Shown here one piece after another: positions 17,373-26,524 of a stretch of 64,000 nucleotides of DNA. This DNA is from Planctomycetota bacterium (GTDB lineage Bacteria; Planctomycetota; Planctomycetia; Gemmatales; Gemmataceae). A program made the position numbers and the translations under genes. The notes below the pieces were generated by a model. It did no database searches. It was given only the letters and a program-made list of their open reading frames with translations, and was not told where the DNA came from. Every line of letters begins with the position of its first letter. Position 1 is the first letter of the stretch. The stretch covers positions 53,333 through 117,332 of the forward strand of contig JACPZP010000210.1 in the NCBI GenBank assembly GCA_016195405.1, written 5' to 3'.

Positions 17373-19261
17373 GTGTACCCGTCCAGCCCGCTTTCGTAGA
17401 AGCGGACCAATTGCTTCGATTCATTAAGCGTGATCTTGCCCTGGCGGACGGCGCGTTCCACGTCCTTGCGCAACCTGGCTATCAATTCGTCGCCGTTGTA
17501 CTGCACGTAAGCCAGCGCTTCGCGGACGGTGTCGCCTTTGAGCACGCTGTCAACGTTCACCTCGCCGTTCTCCTCGATGCTGATGTGGACGGCGTTGGTA
17601 TCGCCGAAAAGATTGTGCAAGTCGCCGAGGATCTCTTGGTAGGCTCCGAGCAGGAATGCGGCAAGATAATACGGCTCACCGGTATAGGTGTGCAACTCAA
17701 GCGTGGAGCGAACGTCGCGCAGGTCGATGAACTGGTCGATCTTGCCGTCCGAATCGCAAGTGATATCACCCAAGACGGCCCGGCGCGTCGGCTGCTCCGT
17801 CAGGCGATGGATCGGCATCACCGGGAAGAGCTGCTTGACGGCCCAGCTGTCGGGCATCGACTGAAAGACCGAGAAGTTGCAGAAATAAGTGTCCGAGAGG
17901 AGCGCCGGCAAGCCTTCGAGTTCTTCGGGCGTAAAGTCGAGATCGCGCACCATCTTGAGAACCTTGCTGCACACGGCCCAGAAAAGCCGCTCCGTGAGAG
18001 CGCGCATTTCAATGGTGATCGAGCCGAGATTGAACATCGACAGCGACTCTTCCATGGCCTGGTGCGCGTCGTGGTAGCTCTCCAAGAGGTTTTTCTTGGA
18101 GAGGTCGCGGTAGATTCCGAACAGGTCGGTGATCTGCTGGGGCGCGTCCGCCGGAATTTCCGGCGGCAGGTCATAGCGGTCGAAGTTGGACACCCCCAAC
18201 ACGTCAAACACCAGAAGGCTGTGGTAGGCGACCACGGCCCGGCCCGATTCCGAAATGATGATCGGGTGAGGGACGCCGCTTTCCTCACAGACGCTCTTGA
18301 TGCGGAAGACCACGTCGTTGGCGTACTCCTGCAACGTGTAATTCACCGAGGATTCAAAGTCGGTCTGCGAGCCGTCGTAGTCGATGCCGAGACCGCCGCC
18401 GACGTCGAGATACTTAAGCCCTGCGCCGACGCGGTGCAACTCGACGTAAATGCGAGCCGCTTCGGTGAGCGCATTCTTGATCATGCGGATGTTGGTGATT
18501 TGGCTGCCGAGGTGGAAGTGAATCAGCTGCAGGCAGTCTTCCATGCCGCGCTTCTTCAAGAACTCGAACGCATCGAGCGCTTCCGTCAGGGTCAGCCCGA
18601 ACTTGGATCGAAAGCCGGCACTGTAGCGCCACCGCCCGGCCCCTCGAGCCGCCAACTTGACGCGAATGCCGATCGCGGGACGCACGCCCAATTCCTCGGC
18701 ATGGCGAACGATCGTCTCCAGCTCCGTATATTTTTCGACGACGGGGATGACCTGCTTGCCCATTTTGCGCGCCAGCATGGTCATCTTGATGAACTCGTCG
18801 TCCTTGAAGCCGTTGCAGATGACCGGCGTGTCGTCGCCGTTGGTGAGGGCGAGCACGGCCAGCAATTCCGGCTTGGAGCCTGCTTCAAGTCCAAAGTGGT
18901 ACGGCTTGCCGAAATCCAGGATTTCCTCAACGACTTGCCGCTGCTGGTTGACTTTGATCGGGTACACGCAGCAGTAAGATCCCTGGTAGCTATACTCGTT
19001 CATCGCGATCTTGAAGGCTTCGTAGATCTCGCCGACGCGGTGACGCAGGATGTCGGTGAAGCGAAGCAGAATCGGCAACTGAATGCCGCGCTCCTGAAGC
19101 TGATCGACAAGTTCCTTGAGGTCGATGGCCTGTTCGGGGCGCTTGTTGGGGTGAACGGTGACGTGACCGCGAGCGTTGATGCCGAAGTAGCCTTTGCCCC
19201 AGTGCCGGACTTCGTAGATGTCCAGGGCGTCCTGGACTTTCCATGCTTCCATCAATTCCAT
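17354..19261 (-). CDS. speA: Biosynthetic arginine decarboxylase
   Basis: This 635-residue PLP enzyme converts arginine to agmatine, the first step of agmatine-route polyamine synthesis. Its length agrees with SpeA (about 630-660). The PLP lysine lies in YPIKVNQQRQVVEEI, the barrel region carries RVKLAARGAGRW, and the second-domain cofactor motif is ISESGRAVVAYHS. The N-terminus (VRHWGKGYFGINARGHVTVH) is characteristic. No other polyamine gene is adjacent. Its 3' end overlaps the convergent membrane-protein gene. Confidence 0.96.
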   Translation of the reverse strand: MELMEAWKVQDALDIYEVRHWGKGYFGINARGHVTVHPNKRPEQAIDLKELVDQLQERGIQLPILLRFTDILRHRVGEIYEAFKIAMNEYSYQGSYCCVYPIKVNQQRQVVEEILDFGKPYHFGLEAGSKPELLAVLALTNGDDTPVICNGFKDDEFIKMTMLARKMGKQVIPVVEKYTELETIVRHAEELGVRPAIGIRVKLAARGAGRWRYSAGFRSKFGLTLTEALDAFEFLKKRGMEDCLQLIHFHLGSQITNIRMIKNALTEAARIYVELHRVGAGLKYLDVGGGLGIDYDGSQTDFESSVNYTLQEYANDVVFRIKSVCEESGVPHPIIISESGRAVVAYHSLLVFDVLGVSNFDRYDLPPEIPADAPQQITDLFGIYRDLSKKNLLESYHDAHQAMEESLSMFNLGSITIEMRALTERLFWAVCSKVLKMVRDLDFTPEELEGLPALLSDTYFCNFSVFQSMPDSWAVKQLFPVMPIHRLTEQPTRRAVLGDITCDSDGKIDQFIDLRDVRSTLELHTYTGEPYYLAAFLLGAYQEILGDLHNLFGDTNAVHISIEENGEVNVDSVLKGDTVREALAYVQYNGDELIARLRKDVERAVRQGKITLNESKQLVRFYESGLDGYTYLEEF

Positions 19262-19483
19262 CAGGGGCTTGCCTCGTATTGCGCTGGAATGTCGAGTCCG
19301 AATGCCGCTGTTCAGCTCCGATTGTTAATTCGTATACTTGCTGTTTCGCCGCGTCAAGCATTTTCTCCGAAGTTGCCGCTGCCCTCTTGAAGTCGGTGCG
19401 GGGAAAAAGGTATAAAAGGCTAATGCCTGCCTGGGTCATGCACCGCCGATTGATGAGAATGGCCCCCCTTGGAGATACCAGCG

Positions 19484-20167
19484 ATGCCGAGCCCGTTTCC
19501 GGGAATGGATCCCTACCTGGAAGATGAAAAACTGTGGCCGACGTTCCAGCACCAGGTGGTGCATTGCCTCTATCAGATCCTGCTCCCCGGCCTGATGGAC
19601 CGCTACCGCGCCCGTGTCGGACAGCGGCACTACGTCAACGAGCAGGCGCTGTTCACTTCGGTGATGCGCGAGGAGCATCACGAGCAGTTCATCGAAATCC
19701 GCCAGCGCAGCGACGGCAAGCTGATCACGCTGGTTGATCTCGTCAGTCCGGCCAACAAGACCACGCCCGGCGGCCGGCAGGCGTATCTCGACAAGCGGCG
19801 CGAGGGCCGGGCCTCCAACAGCAATCTCGTGGAGATCGACCTCGTGCTGCAGGGTCAACCCATGCTCGATTACGCCCGCGAAGGCCTGCCCGAATGGGAT
19901 TACGCCGTCACGGTGACGCGCTCGACGCAGCCGGAACGCTACGAAATCTACACGGCGACGATGGAGAAACGCTTGCCGCGGTTCCGCTTGCCCCTGGCGG
20001 CGGACGATCGCGATACGGTCGTCGACCTCCAAGCCGCGTTCGTCCGCGCCTTCGACCAAGGAAACTTCGCTGAAGCGATCGACTACGAGAATGACCCCTC
20101 CACGCGCCTCACCGAGGCGAACAAGAAATGGCTCGATGAGCGCCTCCGCGCCGCCAAATGCCGGTAG
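19484..20167 (+). CDS. DUF4058 family protein
   Basis: A 227-residue cytoplasmic protein matching DUF4058, a family of unknown function common in planctomycetes and cyanobacteria. The hallmark N-terminus MPSPFPGMDPYLED follows ATG 19484. A TTG five codons earlier is in frame but the family N-terminus supports 19484. Internal segments such as LVDLVSPANKTT and WDYAVTVTRSTQPERYEIY are typical. A small planctomycete protein gene follows 59 bases downstream. Confidence 0.9.
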   Translation: MPSPFPGMDPYLEDEKLWPTFQHQVVHCLYQILLPGLMDRYRARVGQRHYVNEQALFTSVMREEHHEQFIEIRQRSDGKLITLVDLVSPANKTTPGGRQAYLDKRREGRASNSNLVEIDLVLQGQPMLDYAREGLPEWDYAVTVTRSTQPERYEIYTATMEKRLPRFRLPLAADDRDTVVDLQAAFVRAFDQGNFAEAIDYENDPSTRLTEANKKWLDERLRAAKCR

Positions 20168-20179
20168 TCACAAACACGA

Positions 20180-20205
20180 TTAGCCGCGAGCCAACGGCGA
20201 GCGCG
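20180..20205. repeat. Single arm of palindromic repeat family C
   Basis: The 26 bases starting TTAGCCGCGAGCCAACGGCG match, with one difference, one arm of the hairpin at 27366-27439. Here only one arm is present, between the DUF4058 gene and the next small gene. Confidence 0.75.
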
Positions 20206-20226
20206 ACCCGCCAAGGAGAAAGAACC

Positions 20227-20481
20227 ATGATGGTGCCGCAAAATCTCGAATCGGAACTGAAGAAAGAGCCCTTCCAGCCGTTTCGTATCGTCACGACCAA
20301 TGGCAAGACCTACGACATAACAGTCAAGGATAGGCCCCTGCTCTTGGTGGGAAAGCGGACGATAATCATCGGCTTGCGGGTTCCGGAAAGCGATCCTTAC
20401 TTTGATCGCTACGAGGTTGTTTCCCTGGTGCACATCATTCGTTTGGAACCAATTCCGGTCCCCCAGCAAAAGTCGGCCTGA
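20227..20481 (+). CDS. Small conserved planctomycete protein of unknown function
   Basis: The 84-residue product starts at ATG 20227 (MMVPQNLESELKKEPFQPFR). A longer frame runs from 20158 but its first 23 codons are encoded by repeat sequence. Proteins of this pattern, with a Glu-rich start, PFRI, a basic TNGKTYDITV strand and a conserved C-terminal strand (VVSLVHIIRLEP), recur in planctomycete genomes. I know of no function. Predicted all-beta and cytoplasmic. Confidence 0.7.
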   Translation: MMVPQNLESELKKEPFQPFRIVTTNGKTYDITVKDRPLLLVGKRTIIIGLRVPESDPYFDRYEVVSLVHIIRLEPIPVPQQKSA

Positions 20482-20499
20482 TGCGAACCCGCGAGAATT

Positions 20500-21567
20500 T
20501 CATTTTCCTCCCCGAAAACGCGCCAGCAGCGTTGCCATGTCCCCCGGCAAATCCGCCGCCCAGTTCATCTGCTTACCGGTAATCGGATGCTCCAAGCTCA
20601 GCGTGGCGGCATGGAGCATGAGCCGAGTCGCGCCGCTGCCATCGGGCAACGGTTGACCATGCACGGGTCGGTCATAAACGCGCTCGCCGCAGAGAGGCGT
20701 GCCACGTTCGCCCAAATGGATGCGTACCTGATGCGTCCGCCCGGTCTCCAGACGGCACTCCACGAGGGCATATTCCCCCAACTCCTCCACGACGCGAACG
20801 TTCGTCACCGCCCGTTGGCCTTCCGAAGATTCCGAGCTGCCGCGCCGGCCGTCGCCACGATCGCGGACTAGAAAAGATTCGATGCGTTCACTCTCCCCTC
20901 GTCCCTCGGGGGAGAGGGGTTGGGGCCGTCCGATCTCCCCTCGCCCCCCAGGGGAGAGGGGTTGCGGGTGAGGGGGCCAACCACGCGCCATCGCGAGATA
21001 GGTCCGCGCCACGGCATGGGCCCGGAACTGCTTGCCCAACAGGCTTTCCACTTCGGCAGTTCGCGCAAGGACAAGCAAGCCGCTGGTTTCTTTGTCGAGC
21101 CGATGCACCGCGCGAATGCGTCCCCGGCGGTATTTGGCCGGCAATACGCGCGGCAACAGATCGACCAGGGTCGCCGGCAGATAGCGCCGTGCTCGGCCGC
21201 CCAGGGCCTCCGTTTCCTCGGCGTGACGGATCGTCGTCAGTCCGGCGGGCTTGTCGATTACCGCGATATGTTCGTCGGCGTAAACCAGGCGGATTTGCTT
21301 TGCGAGATTGGGCAGAGGCGCTTCCCGCACCGGACGCTTGCGTGGCGCCGCCGACTTTCCCGCACGATCCGGCAATTCGACCTGCACGCGCTGTCCGGGA
21401 TGAATGCGGCGGCAGGGATCGGTGCAAAGCTTGCCATTGATTCGAACGTGCCGGTGTCGCAGATGCTGCATGGCCGCGGCGTGAGATAGCTTGAAGGCGC
21501 GCTGCAGGAACTCGACCAAGTTGCGGCCGCCGTGTTGACGTGGAATTACCAGACTGCGGACAGGCAT
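20500..21567 (-). CDS. RluA family pseudouridine synthase with repeat-derived insertion
   Basis: This 355-residue enzyme isomerises specific uridines in rRNA or tRNA. An S4 RNA-binding domain lies at about residues 15-65 and the catalytic domain follows, with catalytic Asp158 in RAVHRLDKETSGLL. The C-terminal RLETGRTHQVRIHL motif is intact. Residues about 198-229 (PPHPQPLSPGGRGE, then RPQPLSPEGRGE) are not part of the family fold; they are two tandem copies of a known type of dispersed GC-rich repeat. Because the insertion is in frame and a multiple of three, the enzyme could still fold, with a loop at this site. Specificity (RluC/RluD type) cannot be fixed. Confidence 0.9.
   Translation of the reverse strand: MPVRSLVIPRQHGGRNLVEFLQRAFKLSHAAAMQHLRHRHVRINGKLCTDPCRRIHPGQRVQVELPDRAGKSAAPRKRPVREAPLPNLAKQIRLVYADEHIAVIDKPAGLTTIRHAEETEALGGRARRYLPATLVDLLPRVLPAKYRRGRIRAVHRLDKETSGLLVLARTAEVESLLGKQFRAHAVARTYLAMARGWPPHPQPLSPGGRGEIGRPQPLSPEGRGESERIESFLVRDRGDGRRGSSESSEGQRAVTNVRVVEELGEYALVECRLETGRTHQVRIHLGERGTPLCGERVYDRPVHGQPLPDGSGATRLMLHAATLSLEHPITGKQMNWAADLPGDMATLLARFRGGK
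20881..20976. repeat. Two-copy GC-rich repeat inserted inside the RluA-type gene
   Basis: Two near-identical segments with the core CTCTCCCCTCGTCCCTCGGG (plus-strand view) and GGGGAGAGGGGTTG lie side by side. In the gene's frame they encode PQPLSPGGRGE-like peptides. The same peptide signature is widely seen as repeat-derived in unrelated bacteria. Confidence 0.8.
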
Positions 21568-21613
21568 GACGGAATCCGAAAATCCTAAAGCGGCGACCAG
21601 TCACCGCACTCCG
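21567..21613. repeat. Copy of repeat family H between rluA-type and rfbB genes
   Basis: The segment containing AAAGCGGCGACCAGTCACCG and CACTCCGA is related to the longer inverted pair at 43842-43951. It separates two genes on the same strand. Confidence 0.6.
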
Positions 21614-21623
21614 AGGTCTCTCG

Positions 21624-22634
21624 TCAAGCTACCTGGCCGTACTGCTTTTGGTAATAGTTTCGGTATTCACCGTTGCGAATTTCTTCGACCCAGCGCGAGT
21701 GTTCCGCGTACCAGCGCACCGTTTCGTGCAATCCTTTATCGAAGTGTATTTGCGGCCTCCATCCGAGTTCACTCTTGATTTTCGAGCAGTCGATGGCATA
21801 GCGCGCGTCGTGGCCAGGCCGATCGACAACGTGGCAGATCAAGGAATGCGGCTTGGCGAGAATCGCAAGCAGCTTCTCCGTGACCTGCATGTTCGTCAAT
21901 TCGCACTCGCCTCCGATATTGTAGGTCGCGCCGGGTTTGCCCTCACGCCAAACGGCTTCGATGGCCGTACAGTGATCCAGCACGTGAATCCAATCACGAA
22001 TGTTTCGGCCCAAGCCGTAGATCGGCACCGCCTGATCGCGCAGCAAATTCGTGATGAACAGCGGAATCAGCTTTTCCGGGAATTGCCAAGGCCCGTAATT
22101 ATTGGAACATCGCGTGATGTTGGCGTTGAGACCGAACGTGTGGATGTAACTCTGCACGAGCAGATCGGCGGCCGCCTTGCTTGCGGAATAGGGGCTGTTG
22201 GGCGCGATTCGGGATTCTTCGGTGAAATAGCCAGTCGGCCCGAGGCTGCCGTACACTTCGTCGGTCGAGATCTGAATGTAACGGGAAACGTGCATCTCTC
22301 GCGCGGCGTCCAAGAGGACCTGCGTTCCAAGGACGTTGGTCCTCACGAAAACGGTCGAATCGTGTATGCTGCGGTCGACGTGGCTTTCGGCGGCGAAATT
22401 GAAGATGGCGTCCTTTTTCCGGGCGGCCACGCGGACGATCTTGGCGTCGGCGATGTCTCCCTCGATGAACTGATAGCGCGGTTTGTCGGCGACGTCGGCG
22501 AGATTCTGCGGATTGCCCGCATAGGTCAGCTTGTCCAGGTTAGTCACGACGACATCATTGCGCGTCGTGAGCAGATGCCGCACGAAATTGCTGCCGATGA
22601 AACCGCAACCCCCTGTCACAAGCACCTGGAACAT
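21624..22634 (-). CDS. rfbB: dTDP-glucose 4,6-dehydratase
   Basis: A 336-residue extended short-chain dehydrogenase that converts dTDP-glucose to dTDP-4-keto-6-deoxyglucose. The NAD-binding GGCGFIGSNFVRHLL is at the N-terminus, the catalytic Thr-Asp-Glu in ISTDEVYGSLG and the YSASK catalytic pair downstream. The segment RCSNNYGPWQFPEKLIPLFI is diagnostic of RfbB. It sits 87 bases downstream of a family 2 glycosyltransferase and near rfbD, forming a surface-glycan cluster. rfbA and rfbC are not in the window. Confidence 0.96.
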   Translation of the reverse strand: MFQVLVTGGCGFIGSNFVRHLLTTRNDVVVTNLDKLTYAGNPQNLADVADKPRYQFIEGDIADAKIVRVAARKKDAIFNFAAESHVDRSIHDSTVFVRTNVLGTQVLLDAAREMHVSRYIQISTDEVYGSLGPTGYFTEESRIAPNSPYSASKAAADLLVQSYIHTFGLNANITRCSNNYGPWQFPEKLIPLFITNLLRDQAVPIYGLGRNIRDWIHVLDHCTAIEAVWREGKPGATYNIGGECELTNMQVTEKLLAILAKPHSLICHVVDRPGHDARYAIDCSKIKSELGWRPQIHFDKGLHETVRWYAEHSRWVEEIRNGEYRNYYQKQYGQVA

Positions 22635-22721
22635 CGCTCGGTCCCTTCCGTGAGAGCTGCGGGCGTCGAGGCGTCACACGTCGCGCTTACGCCGCGACGC
22701 TCGCCTTTGGTCGCGCGGGCG

Positions 22722-23711
22722 TCACGCGCATTGCCGATGTGCCATCCAGCGCAGGCCGTGGCCCAGCACGTCCGCACCCCGTCGCAGCGCTAATTCCGCA
22801 GGCCGTTCTTGAGCCAATTGTCGCACATCTCGGTGCCGTCGCGCAATCGTACGCCATAAGCGGAGCGCATCGAACTTGCCGGCGAGGTAGCCTCCAAGCC
22901 GTCCTTCAAGCGCTTTACGCGCGCAGCGCACAGCCACGAAGCCAAGATGCGGCACCAGTCCGCGGAGAAGCTCACCTGGCGGCAGGTTGGCCCAGAAAAC
23001 AAATTCCTCGTTGCGTGAAAGAAGTCGGAGCACTCGATCGCTTTCCGCGCCGTAACTGGCCGAACCGTGATGGGCCACGCGCGCCGCCGGCTCAAACACA
23101 CAGCGATAGCCCGCCCAGCGAAGGCGAAACGCCAGGTCGGTGTCCTCGAGATATGCGCCGTAGACGGGCCAAAGAAAGCCCACGCGCTCCAGCGCGGACC
23201 GGCGATAGAAGCCGCACGACGCCGATGCGCCGAAGACATCCTGCGCTTGCCGCTCTTGTGTCCCAAGGCGTCGGCCATGGCCGCGTTCATATGCCCAGCC
23301 GCAAATGTGAAATTCCTGGCCGCAACTATCGATCGTGTCCGGCGCATCCATGCGCATGGCCAAGGGCGCCACGCTGCCGACGCGCGGATCGTCGAAATGC
23401 GCGAGGCATGCATCGGCCCAACCGGAAGAGACTTCGGTGTCGTTATTAAGTAGCTCGATAATGTCTCCGCGCGCCGGCGCCAATCCTGCGTTGGCGGCCA
23501 GGCAGAATCCCACATTGGCAGTCAGCGTGATTAACTCGACGTCGGGATGGTTCGTTCGCACCCAAGTAGCGGTGCAATCCTGCGAAGCGTCGTCCACGAC
23601 GATGACCTGCGTTCCCGCCGGCGCATGCCGCTTAACCGACGCTACGCAGCGGCGTAAAAGATCCAGCCCGTTGTAGGACGGAATCACGATGGAAAGTGTC
23701 AGCGATCCCAT
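22722..23711 (-). CDS. Glycosyltransferase family 2
   Basis: The 329-residue enzyme has the GT-A fold: LSIVIPSYNGLDLLRRCVAS at the N-terminus, IVVDDASQDCT with the first acidic pair, and LLNNDTEVSSGW containing the metal-binding region. It resembles rhamnosyltransferase-like GT2 proteins, which fits the flanking dTDP-rhamnose genes, but the donor is inference. No membrane span is present apart from a weak C-terminal amphipathic region. Confidence 0.92.
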   Translation of the reverse strand: MGSLTLSIVIPSYNGLDLLRRCVASVKRHAPAGTQVIVVDDASQDCTATWVRTNHPDVELITLTANVGFCLAANAGLAPARGDIIELLNNDTEVSSGWADACLAHFDDPRVGSVAPLAMRMDAPDTIDSCGQEFHICGWAYERGHGRRLGTQERQAQDVFGASASCGFYRRSALERVGFLWPVYGAYLEDTDLAFRLRWAGYRCVFEPAARVAHHGSASYGAESDRVLRLLSRNEEFVFWANLPPGELLRGLVPHLGFVAVRCARKALEGRLGGYLAGKFDALRLWRTIARRHRDVRQLAQERPAELALRRGADVLGHGLRWMAHRQCA

Positions 23712-23794
23712 CTAGGCCATCCTGGCGCAATGTCCCCGTTGATTTAGGTCGCGTACAAATAACATGGAGCGGCAAGCTGGGACAAGAGCAACCG

Positions 23795-23859
23795 CGTAGG
23801 ACGGATTTGCAATCCGTCCGGGTTTGGTCGAATCGGATGGATTGCAAATCCGTCCTACG
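23795..23859. repeat. Palindromic repeat family B hairpin upstream of rfbD
   Basis: Arms of about 26 bases (CGTAGGACGGATTTGCAATC and onward, then its inverse ending in CCGTCCTACG) flank a short spacer. The same element lies at 40218-40286 inside a glycosyltransferase gene. It occupies the divergent gap between the glycosyltransferase and rfbD. Confidence 0.9.
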
Positions 23860-23883
23860 GGATTCTTACACGGAGGCGCCTAC

Positions 23884-24768
23884 GTGCGCGTTCTCATTAC
23901 CGGCGCCAACGGGCAGCTCGGCTACGATCTACGGAAAGCGTTCGCGGCCGAAGACGTGATTCCCGCGTCGCATGCCGATTTGGACGTGACCGATGACGCC
24001 GCCGTCAAGGAGAAGTTGCGCGCGACCCGGCCCGATGTCGTCATCAACTCCGCTGCCTTCACGCGCGTCGATGACTGCGAAACCGAAGAGCAGAAAGCGT
24101 TTGCCGTGAATGCACTCGGCGTCCTTCACCTGGCCCGCCAATGCCAGGCGCTGGGCGCCGTGCTGGCGCAAATCAGCACGGATTACGTTTTCACCGGCGA
24201 GCACGGAAGGCCCAATCGCGAGGACGATCCGCCGAACCCGCCCAACGTCTATGGCGCTTCCAAGCTCGCGGGGGAGAACTTTGCCCGCGCCTACTGCGCC
24301 CGCCACTTTGTGATTCGCACGTCTGGGCTTTACGGTGTTGCAGGTTCCAGCGGCAAAGGCGGAAACTTCGTCGAAACTATGATCAGCTTGGCAAAAACTG
24401 GACAGCCGATCCGCGTCGTCAACGATCAAGTGCTGACCCCGACTTACACCGCCGACCTGGCAACGGCGATCCGCGAACTATTGCGCACCAATCAGTACGG
24501 CCAGTACGGCCAATACGGCCAGTACGGCGTCTTTCATCTCACGAACAGCGGCGCCTGCTCCTGGTTTGACTTTGCCCGAATGATTTTTCAGCTGATGGGA
24601 TCGAATGCCAAATTAAGCGCGATATCCAGCCCCGAATACGGCGCTCCCGCGCGCCGGCCCACCTGTTCCGTGCTGGAAAACTGCAAGATGCGGACAAATG
24701 GGCTGCCAGTCGTGCGGCCCTGGCAGGACGCTCTCGCAACTTACCTAAGAGAAAGAGGGAATCGTTAG
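23884..24768 (+). CDS. rfbD: dTDP-4-dehydrorhamnose reductase
   Basis: A 294-residue NAD(P)H-dependent reductase that makes dTDP-L-rhamnose. The cofactor motif ITGANGQLGYDL follows the likely GTG start at 23884, which has GGAGG seven bases upstream; an upstream frame from 23824 would translate through a palindromic repeat and is rejected. ISTDYVFTGEHG and the YGASK catalytic motif are present, as is VLTPTYTADLA. A four-copy 9-base tandem repeat encodes QYGQYGQYGQYG near residue 205, lengthening a surface loop. It is divergent from the glycosyltransferase. Confidence 0.95.
   Translation: MRVLITGANGQLGYDLRKAFAAEDVIPASHADLDVTDDAAVKEKLRATRPDVVINSAAFTRVDDCETEEQKAFAVNALGVLHLARQCQALGAVLAQISTDYVFTGEHGRPNREDDPPNPPNVYGASKLAGENFARAYCARHFVIRTSGLYGVAGSSGKGGNFVETMISLAKTGQPIRVVNDQVLTPTYTADLATAIRELLRTNQYGQYGQYGQYGVFHLTNSGACSWFDFARMIFQLMGSNAKLSAISSPEYGAPARRPTCSVLENCKMRTNGLPVVRPWQDALATYLRERGNR
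24493..24528 (+). repeat. Four-copy 9-base tandem repeat in rfbD
   Basis: CAGTACGGC is repeated at 24493, 24502, 24511 (one base different) and 24520, encoding Gln-Tyr-Gly each time. Confidence 0.9.
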
Positions 24769-24896
24769 TCGGAACCTACACTCTTTGGTAAGAATTGGCG
24801 TAACCACAATTCACCAAATCGTTTAGAGACGAATCTCGACAGCTTGTTGCTGGAAGGGGTATGTGCGTGTGGCACTGTGGCGAGGAGGGCTCAATC

Positions 24897-26448
24897 TCAC
24901 GCTGCCATTTTCGCGGTTGACAGTTTGTTTTGCAGTTGTTCAGGTGTCAATTTGAGCACCTCCCACCAGCGCATGTCTTTGGGCCAGGGGACGCCCAGCA
25001 GTTCGTAGGGGCTGTGGCCACGGCGGCGACCGGTGCGGAAGGTGTGGCAGTTCCAGTAGAGCCGCTTGAAGTTCAAAAGGCCCTGCGTCATCTTGCGATG
25101 CTGGGCTTGGTGCATCCGCAAGACGCTGTTGATGCACTCCACCAGACTGCTCGCCCGGTGGGCCCGGCGCAGAATCTCGCGCACCGCCGCGGCTTCTCGA
25201 CCCTGCTCCGCTTTGCCAAGGACGACCGCACAGATCAACATCACGCCACGTAAAGCGGCCGCCTTGGGATTTCCTCCCTTCAGCAGTTCGGCTCGGCGGC
25301 GCAAGCATTCTTGGCGCACCGCCGCGGCGGTTACTTCTTTGGGAAAGGGTAGCTTGGCGAAGCGGTCCTGCATCCGATCCAGATAGTTGAGCATCTCCGG
25401 TTGCTGCAAGGCGCGCTCGCTTTTGCCAAAGTCACTCTCCGGCAACTGTCCCAAGGTCTGCGCCAAGACGGCTTGGGCTTTGGCCCGCGTGTTGGCTTCC
25501 CCCTCCGGCGTGATGGGCAGCAAGGCCTCCTTAGCCTGTTGCCAGAGGCGTTCGCTTTGCTGCCATGCATCCATGGCTTATTCCGCCTGCTTCCAGGCAT
25601 GACTGGCGCGGACCGCAGCGGCCGTTTGCTTGTGGCCCTCGCGGCGGCTTTCCGCCAGGGCTTTGTCAGCGGCTTCGGCCTTAGCCAAGGCATGGCGCGC
25701 CCGCGTGGCCGCCTTGCGCACGCCCACGCCGCCGCCCCAAAACGCGTGAAAATGATCGCCTTGATCCAGGAGCAGTTCGCGGCCTTGCTGTGCTCGTTCT
25801 TGGTTCACCAGGGCCACTCCTTTGGTTAAAGCGGTGCCGCCATCGCGTGCCAGTTGCTCCAAGTTCGGCAGCCGGCCAAACTCCTGCGCCCACGCCTGGC
25901 TTCGTCGCTCAAGCGGCCGCAAATCCAGCACAGACTCTCCTGCTCCACCGTCATCAAGACCGGAAAACCTCTAAGAGCGCTCCTGCTTTCGCGCCGCTGG
26001 CCTGCGTCCGCCGGCCCAGACTTGCGACACTGAGCGCCTTGCCAGGGCTCAACACTTCCAGAAGGGTGTGGCATTGCGGCAAGGTGACCCCACAGGCTTG
26101 CCCCACGCTGGCGAACTCAGTTTGCTTGTCATCATCCAACACCACCGCTCTAGCTAAACGCTCTTGCAGTTGAGCCACTCGTTCCTGCAACTGCGCGTTT
26201 TCCCTCTCCAGCCGCTCGATGTGCTGTCGCGCTTTCGTGCCCTGCAAGGGGAGCACGACCTGCTGAGCTTCGCGGTAGACCCACTGCCGACTTATGCCTT
26301 GCTCCTGGGCGAACCGGCTGACATCACCGTACTGACCAAAGCTCACGAAAAACGCGCTGCCGATCCCTCGGCGATTGGCTACCATGCCCATGGGTGAACT
26401 CCTGCTCACGCGGTCTTTAGGCAGACACGCGATATTGCAGCTGTTCAC
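24897..26448 (-). pseudogene. Degenerate transposase with two frameshifts and an in-frame stop
   Basis: Four segments together look like one former gene. The N-terminal part (26448 to 25954) has a helix-turn-helix (DVSRFAQEQGISRQWVYREA) and a coiled coil. The next part is in another frame near 25980-25900 (LMTVEQESLCWICGRLSD). The third frame (25931 to 25578) holds AWAQEFGRLPNLEQLARDGG and ends at a TAA directly followed, in the same frame, by the C-terminal part (25574 to 24897). That last part has SSLVECINSVLRMHQAQH and LLNFKRLYWNCHTFR, typical of a transposase group frequent in planctomycetes. Residues between the first and second segments seem deleted. I could not identify terminal inverted repeats or the exact IS family. 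Confidence 0.7.
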
Positions 26449-26500
26449 CCTTTAACTGTCAACCACCTCCCCTGCCAAAACAGGGTAGTTTGAGAAGGTC

Positions 26501-26524
26501 CCCAGCGCCGCGCTGAAACCATTT
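26501..26524. repeat. Copy of repeat family J, shared with the right end of the window
   Basis: The 24 bases starting CCCAGCGCCGCGCTGAAACC are the exact reverse complement of 63928-63951. This copy lies upstream of the transposase pseudogene and may be related to its former boundary. Confidence 0.85.

Noticed and set aside
17306..19390. 694-residue plus-strand open frame opposite speA
   Set aside because: It mirrors the codon periodicity of speA and has no domain features.
23824..23883. N-terminal extension of rfbD from 23824
   Set aside because: It would be encoded by palindromic repeat B; GTG 23884 has a strong ribosome-binding site and the family N-terminus.
25575..25580. Two separate genes on either side of the TAA in the transposase region
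   Set aside because: The stop and the following ATG are in the same frame six bases apart, so a nonsense mutation in one gene is simpler.
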